This document shows positions 23,718-34,158 of a stretch of DNA of 64,000 nt, piece by piece (the first letter of the stretch is position 1; each line of letters begins with the position of its first letter). The stretch is from Campanula takesimana (taxonomy: Eukaryota; Streptophyta; Magnoliopsida; Asterales; Campanulaceae): NCBI GenBank assembly GCA_026119855.1, contig JAOWBW010000561.1, positions 496,001 to 560,000 of the forward strand. Direction: 5' to 3'. Made by a program: the position numbers and the translations under genes. The notes under the pieces were generated by a model. It ran no database searches and was not told the origin of the DNA. It saw only the letters and a program-made list of their open reading frames with translations.

Positions 23718-25746
23718 GTAAGTTTTCTCATCTTCTTCCTTCTCTCTTCATTTCCTCCATCTTCCTCTCATAATCTCTCATTTCTTAAAACATGAACCTT
23801 GTTTAGATCGTCGATAGGATCGCGTAGAACCAAAAAGAATTGAATTCCGTCAACTTTGAGATTTATCAAGTAAGTTACTTTTCCCCATTTTTATGCGAAA
23901 ATGTTTCATATCATGTTTATATGATGGTTGATGTGTTACATTTGAAGTTTGGTTGAGTTTAGAATTAATTTGGAATTTTATTTGAGTTTTGGGTAAAAAT
24001 GGTGAAACTTGAATGTGGGTTTTGATTCTTGGTTTTGGTTGTAAATGGTGTATTTGGATTCCCATTATAGTGATGAATGATGTTTGGGTACCTTAGAAAT
24101 ATGGTAGGGAGTGTTGATTTTGAGTGATTATGGTTTTGTTATGAAATGGTAAGGAAGTTTGAGAAACCCAGCTGCTGAATTTCTCCCGGTCCGTAGACCA
24201 GGCGCCCGCCCGACCCCCTCCAGGCGCCCGCCTACATGTCATTTTCTGATAACCAGATCTTCTGGTCATCCAGGCACCCGCCTGCCCTATTCCAGGCGCC
24301 CGCCCGCCCCCTGTTCCAGGAATTTGACCTTTTTGCTTGGTTTAAGACTTAAGGCTTAACTAGTTTATGTTTATTGCTTCTAATTAAGTTAAGATAACAC
24401 CGTGGAGCACTTTAGTAATGAAAATTGGTTCCTTTGTGAATGATAGTGTTATGTAAGGTGATCAAGTATTGTTTGGGCATCTCATGAGGTGTTCGTGTTT
24501 GTTCCAACCGAATTGAATTTCGCGTAAGACTTGGTCTAGGTTTTAGGCGATGTCCTATAGTACCTAGAGGGTTGTTATTGAACACCAAGGTGAAGGGTTT
24601 AGTCCTGTCGTGATCGTGTTCTAATAAGGGTAACCTTCCGGATTCGTTTGGGGTGTTTAGAATGGGTTCGTTATGATCGGAGATAAAGCGTGAATTGGCA
24701 TTTGGGTACCTACGGTTTGATGAACCCTAAGATGTATTCATTCAGATTTCTTAATCGGAATTCCAGGTGTGATGAGATGGTTGATTTCATAGTCCTAGTA
24801 TCTTTTGAGTAAATGTTTACGGTCATTTTGGTAATAGTCATTGTGCTATTTGTGAGCGACCGTTTGAGTTGTGTTCTTTATGATTTACTCGTGGGTATCA
24901 TCTTTGGAATGTATCTGGTATGGTTCCTCTTTATGAAATTACTATATTCTAACAATCATTGTTGTTGTGCTCTTTATGAGAAATTCCGTTTATCGTTGTT
25001 GTGCTCTTCATGAGAAACTCTGTTATCGTTGTTGTTAAACTCTTCATGAGTAACCGTTGCATCTTTATGGTGATTAATTGGTATGGTTCCCTACTTCGGA
25101 ACCCTAAGTTGTTTAATTAAGCTAGTATTTATTACTTAGCATTTATTTGAAAGTCCAGCTGGTTATTTGTGTATCGAGTCAGGCAATGGATAATGCTATA
25201 ATGGCATGAGCCAAGTCCAGTATAGCATCGCCCATTGGTCCTTCTGTCCTCATCCAGATTGGGCTTGGTTGGGATGAGCTAGCCCGTTGTGGGTATTCTA
25301 GCTAATCATTTTGGAGCATGACTTTGTGGCATGGCTCCCGCCCCTTGTGGCACTTTATCATTGTTATTGGTTCCGGTATCGGGTTTCTCTTCAGCTTTTA
25401 TGCTACTATGAAGATGGTTTGTTTGATTGATGGGTTGATTGGTCGCTTCTGACCGGGGTTCTCTCTTCGGCTTTTATGCTACTGTGAAGATATGGATTGG
25501 TGGATTGTTGAAGCTGCGCAGCGACCTTCATTTGGTTATATCAGTTGGGAGACCTTGGCTAATATCCTTTGTTATGTGTTTACTTTCCGCTGCTATCTGT
25601 TGGCTGTTAATTGTTATATGCTATGTGATATTTATCATTGTTTATTGCTTATCGCATTATAGCATGTCATATAGTTGCATTAGTACTTACTGAGATTTTA
25701 TCTCACCCCGTTTATTTCCATCTTTGTTTTTCCTTAACCCCCCCAG
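23718..25746 (+). other. Predicted leader introns and 63-nt mini-exon in TekB LTR
   Basis: Candidate donor AAAAG|GTAAGT at 23718, acceptor TTGTTTAG ending 23806, mini-exon 23807-23869, second donor GTAAGTTAC from 23870, and a pyrimidine-rich acceptor ending CCCCAG at 25746. The same sites occur in TekA (donor 8197, exon 8282-8344, donor 8345), in TekC and, with different exon sequence, in the solo LTR. The 1.9-kb second intron would contain the GC boxes and the hairpin. Prediction from splice-site appearance only. Confidence 0.45.
24199..24308 (+). promoter_or_regulatory. Four-box GC array in TekB 5' LTR
   Basis: CAGGCGCCCGCC-type boxes starting at 24199, 24221, 24271 (CAGGCACCCGCC) and 24293: spacing 22, 50, 22. 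The middle spacer contains a small palindrome around CCAGATCTTCTGG. The 3' LTR copy has boxes at 29846, 29868, 29918 and 29940. Confidence 0.5.
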
Positions 25747-26088
25747 GAGGAAAAGGATTAGGATTCGCGGATCGAGTAGGACGTCGAGAGGATTGAGATT
25801 TTGGGGCAGGTTGTTATGGATCGGTTTACATTATTTAAATGTATAACCTTTTGGGGATAGTTTTACCATTATTGACGTCATTAAGAATTGTATATTTTAT
25901 TCTTTTGGGTATAAGTTGTGGATGCTTATGTTAGATGTACTTTGTTGATTTAAACTTGGATTTGTAAAACCTTGTGTTATCATCTTTCGGTTCAAAATGG
26001 AATTTTTAACTTCTATATTTTAGAGTTTTGGTTTTAAGTCGACGTCCAGCTCGCGATCTCGGGCCCGTGGGGTTCGGGTCGCGACAGT

Positions 26089-26100
26089 TGGTATCAGAGC
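26089..26100 (+). other. TekB primer binding site
   Basis: TGGTATCAGAGC, two bases after the LTR; complementary to the initiator tRNA-Met 3' end. Confidence 0.92.
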
Positions 26101-26205
26101 TATGGTTTAGCTCTATGTATAAGGATAGGTGGATTAGTATGACCTAGGAGGGTAGTGTGTTCGGAGTGAGTAACAATTGTTGTTTTATGCATGTACTTGT
26201 TTGAA

Positions 26206-27249
26206 ATGGCTCGAAGGAGAAGTGGTGAAAGTAATACCGGTAATGAAAATCAGAATGAAACAAGGGATGAAGCCCGTGCAATGTTTCAGGGCATGTTCGA
26301 GGCGGCCATAAAGGCCATACATGATCAAGGTCCGAGGGTAGATCAAGCACCACCCCGCTACGGATTGGAACAATTTCTGAAATTGAAACCGGTTGAGTTC
26401 AATGGGGAACCCGATGTAAGGAAGGCCGAGCTATGGATTGAGTCGATGGAGAAAATTTATGATGTCTTTGGTTGCACCGATGAAGACAAGGTCCGGTTCG
26501 CGGCTTATAAGCTTGTGGGAGCCGCCGAGCATTGGTGGAAGGGTGTTAAAGCTACTTGGGATGATACTCACACAGTGTATGCATGGGAATTGTTTGTGCG
26601 AAAGTTCAAGGAGCATTTCATTCCGGTAGTGGATCAAAACCGAAAGGAGATCGAGCTGCTCAACCTGGAGCAAGGTTTGTTGTCTATAGCTCAGTACTCG
26701 GCTAAGTTCACAGAATTAGCCTGGTATTGTGACTATCTTGTGAGGACCGAAGAGCAGAAGGCTATGAGATTCATCCGGGGTTTGAAGACTTCTATTCGGA
26801 CTCAGCTTATAGCCCAGAGTATTGTGACATTTCAGGATGCGGTAGACCGGGCATACTTGATCGAGCAAGATATTGGGGAGCATAAGAGGAAGACCGAGGT
26901 TGCAAATACGAGTAAACAAGTAAGCCATGCTAAATCTCAACCACAACACCGTTCAGATAACCGAGGTAATTTGGGAGCACCATCTCAGTTTAAGGAACAA
27001 CCCGTGCTAGGGAATCCGAGTACTACTCCGGGGAAACAAGGGAAACAAGGTAGGTGGCTTTGCACTTACTGTCAGAGGGAAGGCCATTTGGAGGATAAGT
27101 GTTGGAAGAAGCAAGGAAAATGTATCAATTGTGGTCAACTGGGTCACTTCATAAAAGACTGTCCGAGGTTTAAGGTTCAAGCATCAGGAACAGGAACCAG
27201 TACTTCACTGGGTCAGAAGAGGGATGCTTCGGGGAACCCTAAGGTATAG
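26206..27249 (+). CDS. TekB Gag
   Basis: Intact Gag frame of about 347 codons. I chose ATG 26206 (MARRRSGESN) over the in-frame ATG at 26191 because TekC starts with the comparable MSGRRNRGG. It contains the gag core (GLEQFLKLKPVEFNGEPD, AAEHWWKGV, FKEHFIPVVDQNRKEI) and two CCHC knuckles near the C-terminus: CTYCQREGHLEDKC and CINCGQLGHFIKDC. It stays close to TekC Gag along its length. It ends at TAG where TekC continues (CAA codon) into protease, so the product would be Gag alone. Expected role: capsid formation and RNA packaging in cytoplasmic particles. The following pol is destroyed. Confidence 0.9.
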   Translation: MARRRSGESNTGNENQNETRDEARAMFQGMFEAAIKAIHDQGPRVDQAPPRYGLEQFLKLKPVEFNGEPDVRKAELWIESMEKIYDVFGCTDEDKVRFAAYKLVGAAEHWWKGVKATWDDTHTVYAWELFVRKFKEHFIPVVDQNRKEIELLNLEQGLLSIAQYSAKFTELAWYCDYLVRTEEQKAMRFIRGLKTSIRTQLIAQSIVTFQDAVDRAYLIEQDIGEHKRKTEVANTSKQVSHAKSQPQHRSDNRGNLGAPSQFKEQPVLGNPSTTPGKQGKQGRWLCTYCQREGHLEDKCWKKQGKCINCGQLGHFIKDCPRFKVQASGTGTSTSLGQKRDASGNPKV

Positions 27250-29017
27250 GGCAGAGTAATTGCGACCAATCAGCACTCACCAGGTAATGGATAAATTTCA
27301 GGAGGTATTATTTAGCGTCGTGAGAGCGAGCGCGTGCATTATAGGATCATCGCATCTATGTGTTTCTGTGCATTTAGTTGCATTTATTACTTCTGAGTCT
27401 TTGACTTATGTGTTGTAGGTGTCTACTCCTATGGAGGAGTTTAAGGTATCTGATGAAGTCTTACGTGCTTATGATGTGCTTAAGTATGTTAATGTCTCAC
27501 CTGTTAAATTAGCCATGTTGCTATTGCAAGATTTTGATGTTACTATTGCTCTAGTCTATTGTTGTAGGGGGATTGTTATGTTCTCCATTCCTAATTTCTT
27601 AAAACTGTTTGAGACCGTTCCTTTGGGTAGAGTTATACCTATCTTTTCTTAATTGAAATCCGAGTATTTAGTTTCGGTCAATTTGTTGGGTGTATTTATC
27701 ATTCGTAAGATTTTCATTTTCTTCCGAATAGTACCTAGTGTTTGGGAAAAGCTTGGGTTAAATTGTGTTGTTATGGTACAAGGTTGTAGTACTGATAATT
27801 AGATCAATATCCATGTTGTAACGGTTGAGTTGTAAGAGTTGAGGATTCAACCGAGGGTTTCTTGTTAAGAGATTTCGTTTCCTTTAGTACATCTCCGTGA
27901 GTACACCGAGATTGATTAGTATGGAGGGATGCGTGAATTTTTATGAGTAATGAGTGTATGGTGGAATGTATAATCGATAATGTGGTAAGCGTGTTAAGTT
28001 AGAAAGGACAAATGAGTACATTTTGGGAGAGTAACAATTTCTCGACCTATGTTAAAGGCATTTTGAATTTTGGTTAGATAGTGGTTCTATGGTCCTAAAT
28101 CTCTCCTTGGTGGCGTTTCGCGATTGGGACCAAGGGTATGTGAAGAAAGTTGAGTATCAATATTTGGGCATAATTAAAGAATATTGTGATTTGGTAATGG
28201 ATCTATTGGAATGAGGCTAGCTAATTAGTTTATGATTTTGGTAGTACCATTGAGCCTAAGTATCATTAGGTTAATAAATGTATGCGTGAAAGACTAACTT
28301 GGGTTAGCTATGGAGGATTTGAGATTCGTTAATTTCCTTGGGTTTATGAGCACGGATTATAATTTAAATGAGAGTTAGAGAAAATCTTTTGAAGATGAAA
28401 TTTGGATCGTTTTGCGGACTATTGAGTATATTGAATTGTTTAGGCCTCAAGACCGGATTAATGAAGGGATGAGAGTATAACATAGATTAAGTGGACACTT
28501 CGTACGAGAAATTTTGGGTTGTATGGTACTATTAATTTAAGGTGTTAACTCAAAGTGAAAGCACTATAATGGTAATCCATAGAGATGTGGCCATTTCGAT
28601 GAATATTGTGGAAATAGAAATTCATTTAGCCTTTTTATATTTTAAAAGCTAATTAGGCTAGGGATGGTGATGTTTTGAAATTTCTGGGGAATACTACTAG
28701 TTATGTGATTTACAAAAAGGAAACACCTTTGCAGTGTAATTAAGGTTATGAATAAGATGAGCTTAGGATATCTCGAGAGTTATGTTTGGGAGCAATTGGG
28801 ATTCTCCAATTTTGATTATGGATTCTAATTAGTAGTGAAGATTATGATTGAAGGAAGTTATGTGCGAGAGGTGGTGTTATCGTAAGCATTATTTAAAGTT
28901 ACCTTATAGTGGGTTAGATTGGACAATTGAGGAATTTGAGAAATGGCGGAACTATCGTATCCGTAGCTATTTGGTCTTTCGGGTAAGTCTCGTTAAAATT
29001 CGGGTCGAATTTTCTTT
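27250..29017 (+). pseudogene. TekB pol remnant, highly degraded
   Basis: Only traces of protease and RT can be followed. 27419-27652 parallels the TekC protease region (STPMEEFKVSDEVLRAYDV, LLQDFDV, MFSIPNFLK) with the catalytic part missing. Near 27830-27910 a stop-riddled stretch resembles the RT start (QLQELLDRGFI region). I found no recognisable RNase H or integrase, and the segment is about 1.7 kb against more than 3 kb in TekC. The last bases before the polypurine tract (28980-29017) again match TekA and TekC closely. Confidence 0.75.
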
Positions 29018-29030
29018 AAGGGAGAGTGAA
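29018..29030 (+). other. TekB polypurine tract
   Basis: AAGGGAGAGTGAA immediately before the 3' LTR, one base different from TekA. Confidence 0.85.
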
Positions 29031-31735
29031 TGTCACGACCCGAAATCTAGGCTCTATTTTATTAGTAATTAAATGATTATTATTTAATTATTTGCTTATT
29101 TATTTATTTAAATTATTATTTATTTAAATAATTATGTGTGCATTTTATGTGTCATAATAATTATGCCTAGCATTTTTAATTGAGTCATTTGTGCTAGTGT
29201 AGTATTGTTGGGTCTTAATTATTAGTGGGAAGTTGTTTATTTTGAGTAGTGTAGGGGAGGGGCCCTAAGTGCAACATTTGGAAATAATTTCCCTTCTCCC
29301 TCACCTTCTCCCTCACTCTCTCCATCCCATTCCCAGCTCAATCTCTCTCTCTCTCTACAAAAGGTAAGTTTTCTCATCTTCTTCCTTCTCTCTTCATTTC
29401 CTCCATCTTCCTCTCATAATCTCTCATTTCTTAAAACATGAACCTTGTTTAGATCGTCGATAGGATCGCGTAGAACCAAAAAGAATTGAATTCCGTCAAC
29501 TTTGAGATTTATCAAGTAAGTTACTTTTCCCCCATTTTTATGCGAAAATGTTCATATCATGTTTATATGATGTTTGATGTGTTACATTTGAAGTTTGGTT
29601 GAGTTTAGAATTAATTTGGAATTTTATTTGAGTTTTGGGTAAAAATGGTGAAACTTGAATGTGGGTTTTGATTCTTGGTTTTGGTTTGTAAATGGTGTAT
29701 TTGGATTCCCATTATAGTGATGAATGATGTTTGGGTACCTTAGAAATCTTGTAGGGAGTGTTGATTTTGAGTGATTATGGTTTTGTTATGAAATGGTAAG
29801 GAAGTTTGAGAAACCCAGCTGCTGAATTTCTCCCGGTCCGTAGACCAGGCGCCCGCCCGACCCCCTCCAGGCGCCCGCCTACATGTCATTTTCTGATGAC
29901 CAGATCTTCTGGTCATCCAGGCGCCCGCCTGCCCTATTCCAGGCGCCCGCCCGCCCCCTGTTCCAGGAATTTGACCTTTTTGCTTGGTTTAAGACTTAAG
30001 GCTTAACTAGTTTAGGTTTATTGCTTCTAATTAACTTAAGATAACACCGTGGAGCACTTTAGTAATGAAAATTGGTTCCTTTGTGAACGATAGTGTTATG
30101 TAAGGTGATCAAGTATTGTTTGGGCATCTCATGAGGTGTTCGTGTTTGTTCCAACCGAATTGAATTTCGCGTAAGACTTGGTCTAGGTTTTAGGCGATGT
30201 CCTATAGTACCTAGAGGGTTGTTATTGAACACCAAGGTGTAGGGTTTAGTCCTGTCGTGATCGTGTTCTAATAAGGGTAACCTTCCGGATTCGTTTGGGG
30301 TGTTTAGAATGGGTTCGTTTTGATCGGAGATAAAGCGTGAATTGGCATTTGGGTACCTACGGTTTGATGAACCCTAAGATGTATTCATTCGGATTTCTTA
30401 ATCGGAATTCCAGGTGTGATGAGATGGTTGAGTTCATAGTCCTAGTATCTTTTGAGTAAATGTTTACGGTCATTTTGGTAATAGTCATTGTGCTATTTGT
30501 GAGCGACCGTTTGAGTTGTGTTCTTTATGATTTACTCGTGGGTATCATCTTTGGAATGTATCTGGTATGGTTCCTCTTTATGAAATTACTATATTCTAAC
30601 AATCATTGTTGTTGTGCTCTTTATGAGAAATTCCGTTTATCGTTGTTGTGCTTTTCATGAGAAACTCTGTTATCGTTGTTGTTAAACTCTTCATGAGTAA
30701 CCGTTGCATCTTTATGGTGATTAATTGGTATGGTTCCCTACTTCGGAACCCTAAGTTGTTTAATTAAGCTAGTATTTATTACTTAGCATTTATTTGAAAG
30801 TCCAGCTGGTTATTTGTGTATCGAGTCAGGCAATGGATAATGCTATAATGGCACGAGCCAAGTCCAGTATAGCATCGCCCATTGGTCCTTCTGTCCTCAT
30901 CCAGATTGGCCTTGGTTGGGATGAGCTAGCTCCGTTGTGGGTATTCTAGCTAATCGTTTTGGAGCATGACTTTGTGGCATGGCTCCCGCCCCTTGTGGCA
31001 CTTTATCATTGTTATTGGTTCCGGTACCGGGTTTCTCTTCAGCTTTTATGCTACTATGAAGATGGTTTGTTTGATTGATGGGTTGATTGGTCGCTTCTGA
31101 CCGGGGTTCTCTCTTCGGCTTTTATGCTACTGTGAAGATATGGATTGGTGGATTGTTGAAGCTGCGCAGCGACCTTCATTTGGTTATATCAGTTGGGAAA
31201 CCTTGGCTAATATCCTTTGTTATGTGTTTACTTTCCGCTGCTATCTGTTGGCTGTTAATTGTTACATGCTATGTGATATTTATCATTGTTTATTTCTTAT
31301 CGCATTATAGCATGTCATATAGTTGCATTAGTACTTACTGAGATTTTATCTCACCCCGTTTATTTCCATCTTTGTTTTTCCTTAACCCCCCCAAGGAGGA
31401 AAAGGATTAGGATTCGCGGATCGAGGAGGACGTCGAGAGGATTGAGATTTTGGGGCTGGTTGTTATGGATCGGTTTACATTATTTAAATGTATAACCTTT
31501 TGGGGATAGTTTTACCATTATTGACGTCATTAAGAATTGTATATTTTATTCTTTTGGGAATAAGCCGTGGATGCTTATGTTAGATGTACTTTGTTGATTT
31601 AAACTTGGATTTGTAAAACCTTGTGTTATCATCTTTCGGTTCAAAATGGAATTTTTAACTTCTATATTTTAGAGTTTTGGTTTTAAGTCGACGTCCAGCT
31701 CGCGGTCTCGGGCCCGTGGGGTTCGGGTCGCGACA
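29031..31735 (+). repeat. TekB 3' LTR
   Basis: 2705 bp, nearly identical to the 5' LTR; GC boxes 29846-29955, hairpin about 30831-30884. Followed by ACATA. Confidence 0.92.
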
Positions 31736-31809
31736 ACATATCTCTTCACAAACACTCCCTCAAATGCCCGATGCAATTTGAAAGGGAAAAAACATATCAA
31801 AACACAAAA
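31736..31809. repeat. TatB tandem array 2, second unit
   Basis: One repeat unit between TekB and TekC. It begins with the TekB duplication ACATA and ends with the TekC duplication CAAAA (31805-31809). Two different Tekay elements therefore sit in neighbouring units of the same array. Confidence 0.85.
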
Positions 31810-33899
31810 TGTCGCGACCCCGAACCCCGCGGGCCCGAGATCGCGAGCTGGACGTCGACTTAAACAATAAACTCTAAAATAATGGAGATAAAAATTTCCT
31901 TTTATACCCAAAAGATGATAACACAAGGTTTTGTAAATCAATTTGAACAACAAGGTAAAACTAGTATAAACTCCATAAGCTTATACACCAAAGTTACAAA
32001 ATACACAAATCCTAGTGACGTCAATGTTTGGTACAAACATCCCCAAAAGGTTACACATTGATATAATGTAAACCAACCTATAACAACTTTCCCCAAAAGA
32101 ATGTATCCACACTCAACGTCCTCTTTCTCGTGATCAGCGAGACTAATCTTTAGCACCTGGGGGGGTTTAAGGAAAAACAAAGATAAAAGGAAGCGGGTGA
32201 GATAAATCTCAATAAGTTACTAATGCAACTACATGACATGCTATGATGCAATATATAATAATAAATCATATCTAGCACATAGCATTTATCACATAACAGA
32301 TAGCAGCGGAAATAAACACATAACAAAGGATATTAGCCAAGGTTTCCAAATTGGTACATCCAAATAAAGGATCGCTGCGCAGCTTCAATAATCAACAAAT
32401 CACATCTTCATAATAGCATGAAAGCCGAAGAGAAACTCCCGGTACCGGAACCAATAACCATAAGAGTGTCACAAAGGACAAGAGCCATGCCACAAAGTCA
32501 TGCTCGGTAGCTAGATACATTCACAAAGGAAGCTAACTTGTCTTTTCCAAGGCCAATCTGGAAAAGGGGTAAAGAAAGGGCAAAACAATGGTCAACATTA
32601 TAATGGACTTGGCTTTGCCATTATAATCTTTCCCATCGCCCGATGCAACAAATATGCCAGCTGGGCTTCCAAATAAATGCTAAGTAATAATATATTAGCA
32701 CGATAAACAACAAAGGATTCCAAAGTAGGGAATCATACCAAATGATCATCACAAAGATAAGTCAACCAACAATACCTCAATAAGAGCTTCCAAAATTCCA
32801 ATTAACACTTAATTGATTCAAACACAAACTTGATCATAAAGGACCCAATTCTATCACTAGAGTGTACTACAATGTTCACTAAGGTCAACTAGAAGGACAC
32901 CCAAGACTTAGACCAAAACGCATTCTTCAATCACACAAAAAAACAAATGAAAACTTTCAGATGTTCTGTGCGGCCGCCCACTCGTGCCTGTGCGGTCGCC
33001 CAAAAAGCCATCAAACAAGAACAAAACCTTTCAGATAGATGTGCGGTTGCCCTACAATTTTTGGGCGGTCGCACAATCCTCTGGTCTGCCGGAAATCGGG
33101 AGAGAAGAACTGGGTTCTTCCATTTTTCAACCCAAACCAAAACTCAACCAAAATCCAACACTCTTAACTAGCATATTAATGAACTAAAACAACTTATAGG
33201 TCAAAAGGACTCATATAACCACATTTAACAACCAAAATCAAGATTCAAATCCAACCTTCATAAAATCACCATTTTTTACCCAAAACTCAAATAAATTCCA
33301 AATAAATTCGAAACTCAACCAAACTTCAAATATAACAACTCAAGCATTATATAAACATGATATGAACATTTTAGCATAAAAATGGGGGGAAAGCAACTTA
33401 CTTGAAAATAATGAAAGTTGACGGAATTCGAATATTTTTGATTCTACGCGATCCTATCGACGATCTAAACATATTTCAAGTTTTAAGAAATGAGAGATTA
33501 TAAGAGGAAGAGGAAGAAAATGAAGAGAGAAGTGAGAGAGGAATTTTTACCTTTTTTGGATAGAGAGAGAGAGAGCATGCTGGGAGATGATGAGGGCGAA
33601 GGGGAAGAGTGAGGGAGAAAAGAAGGAGTAGGAAGGGAGTAGGGGAAATGATTTAACGAATTTACACTTAGGCCCCCTCCTCTACACTACACACAAATAC
33701 TTGCACTCCCTACAACAATTAAGACCCAACAAAACAATACAACATTAACCCAAATAAAATGCTAGGCACAATTATTATGAAACATAAAATGCACACATAA
33801 TATTTAAATAATTAATAATTTAAATAAATAGATAGGCAAATAAATAAATAATAATTATTTATTACTAATAAAATAGAGCCTAGCTTTCGGGTCGTGACA
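31810..33899 (-). repeat. TekC 3' LTR
   Basis: 2090 bp, TGTCGCGACCCC...GGGTCGTGACA on the plus strand. Contains the hairpin (32586-32637), four GC boxes (32968, 32990, 33041, 33062) and the 63-nt mini-exon (about 33408-33470, minus). The minus-strand tract AAGGGGGAGTGAA at 33900-33912 lies just outside. Confidence 0.92.
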
Positions 33900-33933
33900 T
33901 TCACTCCCCCTTAAAGAAAATTCGACCCGAATT

Positions 33934-34158
33934 TTAACGAGACTTACCCGAATTAAAAAGCCACGAAAATTTCCTCTCGATCTCAACTCGGAGCTCCCAC
34001 GTCGACTCCTCGATATGATGATTCCTCCAAAGAACTCTAACCAATGAAATGCTTTTGTTCCTCAACTCTTGAACTTTAGAATCAAGGATCCGGACCGGTC
34101 GTTCCTCATAAGTCATATCGGGCTCAATATCCTCCGGTATCCTCGGTACACGTGACAT
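33934..34158 (-). pseudogene. TekC pol C-terminal tail, out of frame
   Basis: About 70 codons homologous to the end of TekA pol: PEDIEPDMTYEERPVR, then the chromodomain-like VRVLWRNHHIEESTWE and the end WLFNSGKSR. Compared with TekA, one base is missing near 34140-34150, which puts this tail in a different frame from the main pol. Tekay elements normally carry a C-terminal chromodomain used in choosing insertion sites, so this copy would lose it unless a frameshift occurs. Relative to TekA it keeps about 10 extra codons here. Confidence 0.82.

Larger units (their letters stand above)
23385..26086 (+). repeat. TekB 5' LTR
   Basis: TGTCACGACCC...GGTCGCGACA, 2702 bp. Shares with other Tekay LTRs the CT-rich segment, splice-like mini-exon (23807-23869), four GC boxes (24199, 24221, 24271, 24293), hairpin (25184-25237) and the CCCCAG acceptor-like site at 25746. 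Confidence 0.92.
23385..31735 (+). mobile_element. TekB: Tekay-type element with gag only
   Basis: 8.35 kb, LTRs 23385-26086 and 29031-31735, target duplication ACATA on both sides (23380-23384, 31736-31740). The interior holds an open gag and about 1.7 kb of highly degraded pol-derived DNA. The two 2.7-kb LTRs differ at only a few sites by eye, so it moved recently, long after pol had decayed. It must have used proteins from another Tekay element; TekC belongs to the same broad family. Confidence 0.92.
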
